From Candidatus Aerophobota bacterium (lineage in GTDB: Bacteria; Aerophobota; Aerophobia; Aerophobales; B3-G15), in NCBI GenBank assembly GCA_030607715.1, contig JAUWJM010000063.1:1-8941 (forward strand): DNA of 8,941 nucleotides, read 5' to 3'. The position numbers and the translations under genes were made by a program. The notes below the pieces were generated by a model that searched no databases, was not told the DNA's origin, and worked only from the letters and a program-made list of their open reading frames with translations. Position 1 is the stretch's first letter. Every line of letters starts with the position of its first letter. This document shows, in pieces, positions 1 through 5,713 of the stretch.

Positions 1-2321
1 ATAACGTTCCTTAAGTCATTACGAATGTTCATCAGGCTTATATCACCAAACAAAACTCCTCCTTTTTGTCCTGTATCGGCATCATAACTTTCTTGAGTAT
101 TGATGGTATCAACTATATTATTATAAGCATCAATGAAATTGATAATACTTTGTTTTACCCCTTCCAGGTTTCTGACTACTCTAACCTCAATTGTTTTGGT
201 GGGATCAGCACTTAATAAGTTAAGCGTGATTCCAGGGATAGTTTTATCCATACTGTTTGAACTATCAGTAATTAAAAGAGGGTTTTCTTCCCCTAAAGTA
301 ACTACCGCATCTCGAGGTTGACTGACACAGCTAAATTTTAATTCTTCTCCCCCACTTAAGTCAGGGTCAAAGATCATTCTTCCTGCCGAGCCGCTATGGA
401 CACTGGTAATAAATAAGTGATAGGGGCTAATTTCTGTGCCATCATTTATAATACTTGCCTTAATGTATGTATTTTCGTTATTTATGGCATCTCTTAACCC
501 TTGTAAGGTATTATTTTCATCGGTTATCTGGATGGTGATCTCAAAGCTACCATTAATAGAAGTTCCCTCAGTATCCCCTAAAATGTTGAGATCTTGAGCA
601 GTAGTTCCGTTTACTTCTTCTACTTTAAGCGTTCCCGAGCCGCTACTTTCGTCTATAATTTCTATTCCATTTCCATTGGAGTTAATTTGAGCTAAGATTT
701 GAATAGATGAAGCGGAGTTTATAGCATCCAGGACATCCCCTATTGTTTTAGCATCTGATAAGTTTATTTCTTCACTATTTCCTATCTTATCGGTTATCTT
801 AATTTTACCTGCGTAAACTCCATCTCCCTGGTTTAACTCACTTAATTTTGTGCAGGGGGCAATATATTGAGGATTTATGTCATCTCCCTCAAGTGTATTA
901 GAGGATACACTTTTCAATATTCCTAAATCAGAGGCGGCATTGCTGGAATTTAAAGCAGTGACGGCTAAATCATTTGTCCCGGTGGAAGAATCAGTTAAAA
1001 GTATGCCATTTCTCTCCTCATCAAGAGAAGCAGTGATATTAGTATTCCCGGTAGCATTGTTTATAAGGTTAATAACATCTTCAACAGTTTCAGCTCCACT
1101 TATATCTACATTAAAGGTAGTACCATCCCGTTGTTGTATTTGAAAATCGTCTCCACTTACTGAACTTACTCCACTTCCTCCATTAAGGGTCTTTAAAAGA
1201 GTGGTATTTAATCCGGGGATAATGCGCTCTCCCTCTAAAGTGTTAGAAGCAACGCTTTTCTCTATACCCAGGTCAGTAGCAGTGGTACTGCTGTTAAGGT
1301 TGACTATGGAAAGGTCACCAGTCCCTCCCACAGTATCTTCCAATTTAATTCCATTGCCATTGGAAAGAATAGAAGCGGCGATATGACCTCCATTATCACC
1401 GTCGTTATTGATAGCATCTATAACATCCTGGATAGTAGCAGAACTGTTAATATCTACATCAATGATAGTTCCATCTCTACAGGTAATTCTGAGATCATCC
1501 CCCGATACTGTATTGATTCCAGTTCCACCGTTTAGTAAGTCTAAATTTGTCGTTCCTACAATATCATTTATATCCTCTCCATGAACTATATTGCTGGCTG
1601 CATCAGCTAAGATTCCCAAATCGCCTGCGGTAGTTCCTCCACTTACTTCCTCTACCTTGAAATTGCCACTGCCGCCTGAGGTGTCAGTAAGTTTTAGGGC
1701 ATCTCCTACATTATATCCGGTATCATAATCAATGCTGGCGGTAACGGAAATGCTCATATCTTCATTTATAGCCTCTATTACATCTTCAATAGTAAGAGTT
1801 CCTGTTAAGTCAATTACTGAAGATGCTCCACTTCTATCGGTTATTTTTATAGAACCTCTCTGAATCCCTGTCTGTCCATTTAACCATTCAAGAGGTGTCT
1901 TTTTATTTACAAATCCATTTCCTGTTTCAATAGTGAGGGTTCCTGTTCCCACGGTAGCTGTATCTATATCACTATATCCCTGGGACATAATTTGATGGGT
2001 CTGGGCGAGTTGATATACTCTGAGAGGGTAGGTTCCTATTTGGGGGACCCCGGTAACAGTGGTAGTAAGAATATCCTCATCGGTGGAAGTAGCACTTGTA
2101 GCTTGAAAGGTAGAACTGCGGTTAAGAACAGCCGCATAGTTTTGCAAGGTGAGAAGATAGGCAGTGATTGAGCCCCAGGCAGTGAGCCTGATATTATTAA
2201 GGTTAATTCTATCTTGAAGGGAATTAATATATCCACGCTGAAGGCTCATCAGGGCATCAATAGTTTCATTCCAATTTATAGTGGAAATTAATCCACTGAT
2301 ATTTTGTAGAGGAGCTGCCAT
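1..2321 (-). CDS. fliD: Flagellar filament cap protein FliD (hook-associated protein 2), 3' end outside window
   Basis: FliD caps the growing filament and folds exported flagellin into place. The frame opens at ATG 2319-2321, preceded by a TTAAAGGA Shine-Dalgarno with about 9 nt spacing, and stays open for 773 codons to the window edge without a stop. Residues 1-110 are a typical FliD_N domain (ISGLISTINWNETIDALMSL, then a coiled-coil-like helix and a TTTVTG...GTYPLRVYQLAQ segment). Residues 700-773 begin FliD_C (IINFIDAYNNIVDTINTQ, then a GGVLFGDISLMNIRNDLR segment). Between them are four tandem repeats of about 110 residues, residues 144-591, and a degenerate fifth unit at 592-651. Common FliD proteins are about 450-550 aa; with its missing C-terminus this one should approach 950-1000 aa. 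It lies downstream of flagellin, behind a hairpin that probably lowers its expression. The identification rests on both conserved termini; the repeat assignment is by eye. Confidence 0.95.
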   Translation of the reverse strand, partial: MAAPLQNISGLISTINWNETIDALMSLQRGYINSLQDRINLNNIRLTAWGSITAYLLTLQNYAAVLNRSSTFQATSATSTDEDILTTTVTGVPQIGTYPLRVYQLAQTHQIMSQGYSDIDTATVGTGTLTIETGNGFVNKKTPLEWLNGQTGIQRGSIKITDRSGASSVIDLTGTLTIEDVIEAINEDMSISVTASIDYDTGYNVGDALKLTDTSGGSGNFKVEEVSGGTTAGDLGILADAASNIVHGEDINDIVGTTNLDLLNGGTGINTVSGDDLRITCRDGTIIDVDINSSATIQDVIDAINNDGDNGGHIAASILSNGNGIKLEDTVGGTGDLSIVNLNSSTTATDLGIEKSVASNTLEGERIIPGLNTTLLKTLNGGSGVSSVSGDDFQIQQRDGTTFNVDISGAETVEDVINLINNATGNTNITASLDEERNGILLTDSSTGTNDLAVTALNSSNAASDLGILKSVSSNTLEGDDINPQYIAPCTKLSELNQGDGVYAGKIKITDKIGNSEEINLSDAKTIGDVLDAINSASSIQILAQINSNGNGIEIIDESSGSGTLKVEEVNGTTAQDLNILGDTEGTSINGSFEITIQITDENNTLQGLRDAINNENTYIKASIINDGTEISPYHLFITSVHSGSAGRMIFDPDLSGGEELKFSCVSQPRDAVVTLGEENPLLITDSSNSMDKTIPGITLNLLSADPTKTIEVRVVRNLEGVKQSIINFIDAYNNIVDTINTQESYDADTGQKGGVLFGDISLMNIRNDLRNV
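549..1892 (-). repeat. Four tandem ~110-residue repeats within FliD (Flagellin hook IN-like)
   Basis: Units are approximately residues 144-251, 252-367, 368-482 and 483-591 of FliD (DNA 1569-1892, 1221-1568, 876-1220, 549-875). Each opens with a turn motif (WLNGQTGI, LLNGGTGI, TLNGGSGV, ELNQGDGV). Next come a beta pair with an RDG or similar turn and a helix of the form TI.DVI.AIN. After that is a NGNGI.L.D.S.G.G.L beta pair and a TA.DLGI segment, and most units end near GE(D)I. A fifth, shortened unit follows at 592-651 (NTLQGLRDAINNE). Units 2 and 3 are the most alike in protein sequence, but the DNA copies have clearly diverged, so the duplication is old and under coding constraint. The family name (Flagellin_IN, PF07196) is from recognition of the pattern, not from a search. 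Confidence 0.85.
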
Positions 2322-2340
2322 AGGAAAATTCCTTTAAAGA

Positions 2341-2372
2341 AGAGCCAGCGAAGCTTTTAGCTCGCTGGCTCT
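2341..2372 (-). terminator. Strong hairpin between flagellin and fliD, probable leaky terminator
   Basis: On the transcribed (minus) strand, AGAGCCAGCGA pairs perfectly with TCGCTGGCTCT (11 bp), and an inner GCT/AGC pair can form around an AAA loop. It begins 12 nt after the flagellin stop codon. The following sequence is TCTTTAAAGG, only a short broken U-tract, and this tract already overlaps the fliD ribosome site. The stem is strong and the tail weak, which suits partial termination or protection of the flagellin mRNA 3' end rather than a full stop. No other promoter is visible ahead of fliD. Confidence 0.75.
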
Positions 2373-2384
2373 ATTATCCTTTTA

Positions 2385-4589
2385 TTACCTCAAGAGTCCC
2401 AGTACCATATTAGGTAGAGCATTAGCTTGAGCTAACATGGCTGTAGCTGCTTGCGCTAAAACATTATTCTTGGTGAACTCCATCATTTCCTTAGCCATAT
2501 CCACATCTCTAATTTGTGATTCAGATGCCTGCAAGTTCTCTCGGGCAACTCCCAGGTTTCGTTGGTTACTTTCCAGGACATTTGCCTGAATAGCTCCAAG
2601 CTTTGCCCTTTGGGTAGAGACATCCTTGATGGCCTGGTCAATAACCTCTATAGCTTTTTGAGGGTCAGTGGACAAATCATAAGCACCACCAGTTTTAAGG
2701 TCATTTAAGCCATTCGGAGCTTCATCAGAGCCAAGCTCGTCTGTCTCCATACTGTTAATAGTAGCCTTATAGGTCTCTCCAGCATTTGCCCCAATCTGGA
2801 AGGTTAAAGCCCCTCCATAGATTCGAGCTACATTACTGTACTTATCTGGGTCACCGCTTGTTCTATTGTGATTCTCACCGACTGCTGTTTCAGTCATTAC
2901 AATAGTCAAACCGGCAAAATCTGTATCATCATTTGCTTTTAAAGTTAAGCCTTCCCCTGTAGCGGAGATAGTTCCTGCACCACTCCAACCTGCACCAGAG
3001 TAGGAAAGAGTAGCCTCGATGTTATCTCCTGTCGCATACTCTCTGTCATTACTAACTATCACGCTGTCTGGGTCATACAAATCTATGTTATAGTCACTAC
3101 CGTAATTCTGTTGTCTCAGGAATATGCGATTGTTATTGTTTGAAGCTTGCGCTGTTACATCAACTCCGGCAGCTTGTAATGCCTCGTTTATGGTGTCTAC
3201 AGCCTCTTGAGTGGTCATCCCTGCATTAATGGTGACATCAGTACCGTTAATATTCAAAGTAGCTCCACCTGATCCGGCCGTACTGAGCGCAGTTTCAAAG
3301 TCTATCAGACCTCCTACCTGTGCCTGTCTTGCCAGACCACCTTCTTCTCCCTTATCCATACCCCTTGCAGAGTTTATTACAATGTGATCAGCATCTACCA
3401 GATCTATCAGGTAATTCTCTCCCCAGTTTTGCTGGGTAAGTGTAATGTGTGCATTAGCGGTACCACCACTTACAAGAGCTCCGCTAACTTGAACTCCGGC
3501 ATCCGATAGCTGACTGTTTATCTGAGCTACAGCACTATCAATGGTGTAATCTCCTCTTATGGTTACCTCTGTTCCGTTGATGTTTAAAGTGGCTGTATCA
3601 CCGTTTGTTCCACTGTCATATTTTGTAGTTGCAGCAGAAATAATGAGACCTCTTTCATCATAGACAGATACATTGGCATCTACTCCATAATCATCGGTTA
3701 TAATCTTTAGACCTGATCCTGCTCCCGCAGAACCCACAAACTCTACCGTAATTCCAATTCCCGATATTTGACTATTTATATGGGTAACAGCTGCGGATAT
3801 GGTCATTGTGCCAACTACGCCTGTTATATCTATTCCCTGTATGGTTAACCCAGCACTTACAGCACCAGTAAGACCTATATTGCTATTAGAGAGGATTATA
3901 CCTCCTGTATCAGCAGCAGTTAGCTCGCCTATGCCCGATCCCAGTGTTGCCTGAGTCCCTGCACTAATGTTATCATTTTCCACACCAAGGTAACTACCTC
4001 CTGATGCACCGGTCATTACTGCCTGACCTGATCCCAGTTTTGCCTGTTCTGCACCGGTTGCCAGAGTAACATGAATATAAGTGTTTTTTCCTTCCGCTGT
4101 CTCAGGGAGATTACCTATTTCAACAGACTGTGCTATATCCGATCTTTTTATCTGTGATTGCATTCCTGCGGTCCCATCCAATAGCTTTTTTCCTGCATAA
4201 GCAGCGGTAGTAGCAATTCTATCAATGGTTTCTATGGCGGAGTCCATTTGCTCCTGGTCAGCGGCAATTGCCTCCGGGGTTGCCGCAGCTGTGTTAGCCG
4301 CGTGCAGGGCTAAACTACGCATAGAGTCCAGCAGGCTGTGCATTTCTGTTAAGGATCCTTCTGCGGTTTGGACCATGGAAATTCCATCCTGAGTATTGGC
4401 CAATGCTTGATCCATACCCACAATTTGAGCCCTTAAGTTTTCGGATAAGACAAGACCTGCGGGGTCATCCGCAGCTTTATTGATTCTATAACCACTGGAA
4501 AGTCTTTCTACGCTTTTTCCTAATCGACCACTTATCTGGTTTAAATTTCTCCAGGCATTTAATGCTGTTATATTATGTGCAACTCTCAT
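2385..4589 (-). CDS. fliC: Flagellin, long form with enlarged central domain
   Basis: This is the filament structural protein, exported through the flagellar type III system and polymerised outside the cell. Residues 1-140 are the conserved D0/D1 N-terminus (MRVAHNITALNAWRNLNQ, LSSGYRINKAADDPAGL, TQDGISMVQTAEGSL). Residues 643-734 are the conserved C-terminus (RAKLGAIQANVLESNQRNL, SQIRDVDMAKEMMEFTK, ending VLGLLR). About 500 residues between them form an insert rich in Gly, Ala, Thr and Asn, with about three repeats of a hook IN-like unit. Bacillus Hag (about 300 aa) and Salmonella FliC (about 500 aa) are much shorter. It contains no cysteine, as is usual for flagellins. The start has AAGGAGG 11 nt upstream. 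It follows its own sigma-28 promoter and precedes fliD. It is visibly richer in G+C than flgN or flgL, as expected for highly expressed, alanine- and glycine-rich coding. The symbol hag would be equally suitable. Confidence 0.97.
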   Translation of the reverse strand: MRVAHNITALNAWRNLNQISGRLGKSVERLSSGYRINKAADDPAGLVLSENLRAQIVGMDQALANTQDGISMVQTAEGSLTEMHSLLDSMRSLALHAANTAAATPEAIAADQEQMDSAIETIDRIATTAAYAGKKLLDGTAGMQSQIKRSDIAQSVEIGNLPETAEGKNTYIHVTLATGAEQAKLGSGQAVMTGASGGSYLGVENDNISAGTQATLGSGIGELTAADTGGIILSNSNIGLTGAVSAGLTIQGIDITGVVGTMTISAAVTHINSQISGIGITVEFVGSAGAGSGLKIITDDYGVDANVSVYDERGLIISAATTKYDSGTNGDTATLNINGTEVTIRGDYTIDSAVAQINSQLSDAGVQVSGALVSGGTANAHITLTQQNWGENYLIDLVDADHIVINSARGMDKGEEGGLARQAQVGGLIDFETALSTAGSGGATLNINGTDVTINAGMTTQEAVDTINEALQAAGVDVTAQASNNNNRIFLRQQNYGSDYNIDLYDPDSVIVSNDREYATGDNIEATLSYSGAGWSGAGTISATGEGLTLKANDDTDFAGLTIVMTETAVGENHNRTSGDPDKYSNVARIYGGALTFQIGANAGETYKATINSMETDELGSDEAPNGLNDLKTGGAYDLSTDPQKAIEVIDQAIKDVSTQRAKLGAIQANVLESNQRNLGVARENLQASESQIRDVDMAKEMMEFTKNNVLAQAATAMLAQANALPNMVLGLLR
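3042..3851 (-). repeat. Internal repeats in the flagellin central domain
   Basis: Two clear copies, residues 333-408 and 443-516 (DNA 3366-3593 and 3042-3263), share ATLNINGT(E/D)VTI, then a helix of the form (A)V..IN..L..AGV.V, then QQN(W/Y)G..Y.IDL.D.D and a closing IV.(N/D) strand. A more diverged copy at residues 247-317 (DNA 3639-3851) has LTIQGIDI, AVTHINSQISGIGITV and a DDYGVDANVSVYDERG strand. These most likely form stacked beta-rich outer domains on the filament surface. The two best copies differ at many third positions, so they are not a recent duplication. Confidence 0.8.
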
Positions 4590-4676
4590 TTTCTCTTTAT
4601 CCTCCTTTTTTATCTTTTATTAAAATTAAGGTAAATCTAAAATGATTTGGCGCTTTTCCTTTCTCACCTCCCCTGC
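4590..4676 (-). promoter_or_regulatory. Flagellin leader, promoter-distal part: Shine-Dalgarno and GGA-rich tracts
   Basis: The flagellin ribosome site AAGGAGG is at 4601-4607, with 11 nt to the ATG. Upstream in the same leader are two more GGA-containing tracts: AGGGGAGGTGAG at 4663-4674 and AAAGGAAAAG just after it. The first looks like a Shine-Dalgarno but lacks a properly spaced gene. Paired GGA sites, one over the Shine-Dalgarno, are the layout of CsrA-controlled flagellin leaders in Bacillus. Whether CsrA acts here is inference, since no csrA is in the window. Confidence 0.4.
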
Positions 4677-4700
4677 CGTTATTTTTCTTTGGCGCAGGCC

Positions 4701-4758
4701 GGTAGCCGCAACTTTTAAGTTGCGCATATTTTCGCAGGCTTTGAGCCTCGCGGCTACC
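4701..4758 (-). repeat. 58-bp branched palindrome (REP/MITE-like) in the flagellin leader
   Basis: The ends are a perfect 9-bp inverted pair, GGTAGCCGC (4701-4709) and GCGGCTACC (4750-4758). Inside are two further hairpins: CGCAACT/AGTTGCG with a 4-nt loop (4707-4724), and AGGCT/AGCCT with a 3-nt loop (4736-4748). The whole can fold as a three-way junction in DNA or RNA. It is more GC-rich than its AT-rich surroundings, as expected of an inserted interspersed element. It lies between the sigma-28 promoter and the flagellin start, so it should be transcribed in the leader. No transposase or clear target-site duplication is visible. Its mobile nature is inferred from the form alone. Confidence 0.7.
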
Positions 4759-4786
4759 AGTTGCGTTTGTTTTTACTTCAATATTA

Positions 4787-4813
4787 TTATCGGCAGATAG
4801 GTGAGAAACTTTA
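4787..4813 (-). promoter_or_regulatory. Sigma-28 (FliA/SigD) promoter for flagellin
   Basis: On the minus strand, TAAAGTTT (4806-4813) and GCCGATAA (4787-4794) are separated by exactly 11 nt (4795-4805). Both boxes match the known sigma-28 consensus at every base and the spacing is the consensus spacing. The -35 box ends 10 nt from the flgL stop codon. Transcription should start near 4780, giving a leader of about 190 nt. A small imperfect hairpin (GTGAGAAA with TTTCAC, 4801-4820) overlaps the -35 box and is probably incidental. Confidence 0.95.
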
Positions 4814-4823
4814 ATTTCACTTT

Positions 4824-5699
4824 TTATTTAAAGAATTGGAGCATTGTAGCCTGAAGGATTTTGCTGGCCGCGGCTAAAGCTGCCTGGTAAGCCATACTGG
4901 CAGATTGGAGCTCTACTGAAATCCTGGTAATATCAGCATCCTCTATATTAGAAAGAAATTTGGTTGTCTGTATTTCTTGATCTTTTAAACGGTTTTTAAA
5001 TATTTCTATAAACTGTCCTTTGCCTCCAAATTCACCTTCCCAACGATGGATTTGTTTCATACAGGCCTCAATTTCATCAATTTGATCACTTATCCCTTGA
5101 GTATCATCATTTTCCAGAGCATCTTTTAAGTCCGATAAGACTTTAAATAAATCCTTATCCTGTTTAAATACCTTATTTCCGGGAGCATTAATGGTAATAA
5201 CCTGTTTTTCTCCTGATTGAATGCTTATCTTTTTTTCATCTCCCTGGTAGGTTCCTGTTTCAGTAAATGATTGAGTTCGAGTTTTTGTTCCTGAAAAGAT
5301 GTAACGTCCTCCAGAATAAGTATTAGCTAAGTTTAGAAGTTGTTTCTTTAAATTATCTACTTCTTCTGCGGAAATTCTTCGAGAATCAGGAGTAGAAGTA
5401 GCATTAGATTCTCGAAGAGCAATTATTTTAGCACTGTTTAATAATTCTCCCATTCCCATAAAAGATTGAAGGGTAGAGTCAATCCAGATGCTTGCTGAGT
5501 TAAGATTTTTTTGATATTGTTCAATATTTTTTAACCTTCCGTTTAAATCTAAAACTCGGGAAATGAGAAGGGGATTATCAGAGGGTTTATTAATGATTTT
5601 ACCGGTAGAGAGAATTTGCTGAATTCTTCCCAGATAAGCTTTACTTTCGTTAATACTCTTTATAATGGTAGTATTTAACATAGTTTCTGTAATACGCAT
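4824..5699 (-). CDS. flgL: Flagellar hook-filament junction protein FlgL (hook-associated protein 3)
   Basis: FlgL forms the second junction ring between hook and filament and is exported through the flagellar apparatus. The 291-aa protein is flagellin-like at both ends. The N-terminal MRITETMLNTTIIKSINESK, the LSTGKIINKPSDNP turn (residues 30-43) and the GGRYIFSGTKT motif (130-140) are hallmarks of FlgL. The C-terminus has NIEDADITRISVELQSAS and YQAALAAASKILQATMLQFF. Its length is normal for the family and there is no central expansion, unlike FlgK, flagellin and FliD here. The ATG lies 14 nt after the flgK stop, with AAGGAG in that gap at 7 nt spacing. It is the last gene before the sigma-28 promoter, and no terminator is visible after it. 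Confidence 0.96.
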   Translation of the reverse strand: MRITETMLNTTIIKSINESKAYLGRIQQILSTGKIINKPSDNPLLISRVLDLNGRLKNIEQYQKNLNSASIWIDSTLQSFMGMGELLNSAKIIALRESNATSTPDSRRISAEEVDNLKKQLLNLANTYSGGRYIFSGTKTRTQSFTETGTYQGDEKKISIQSGEKQVITINAPGNKVFKQDKDLFKVLSDLKDALENDDTQGISDQIDEIEACMKQIHRWEGEFGGKGQFIEIFKNRLKDQEIQTTKFLSNIEDADITRISVELQSASMAYQAALAAASKILQATMLQFFK

Positions 5700-5713
5700 T
5701 TTTTAACTCCTTA

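Noticed and set aside
66..90. GCCGATAC on the minus strand with a nearby AAAGTTAT, sigma-28-like
   Set aside because: The two boxes are only about 3 nt apart instead of 11, and the site lies within the conserved FliD C-terminal coding region.
877..1386. Open frames on the plus strand inside fliD
   Set aside because: They are antisense to a well-supported, repeat-bearing FliD frame, have low-complexity Ser/Val-rich products, and lack ribosome sites or recognisable motifs.
549..1892. Periodic structure suggesting a CRISPR array or DNA tandem repeat
   Set aside because: The periodicity is at protein level with units of roughly 330-350 nt, and the DNA copies are strongly diverged. There are no short identical repeats with spacers.
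2036..2236. A 66-codon minus-strand frame overlapping the fliD 5' part
   Set aside because: It is an out-of-frame shadow; the FliD_N domain is encoded in the other frame across the same bases.
1..2321. Possible broken or missing gene in the left 2.3 kb
   Set aside because: Codon-by-codon reading from ATG 2321 gives an uninterrupted 773-codon FliD frame that leaves the window without a stop, so it is intact but partial.
4626..4667. A 13-codon GTG-started mini frame in the flagellin leader
   Set aside because: The only Shine-Dalgarno-like sequence overlaps the GTG with no spacer, and the peptide has no distinctive feature.
4801..4820. Small hairpin after flgL as a terminator
   Set aside because: The stem is imperfect and short, has no U-tract, and coincides with the sigma-28 -35 box.
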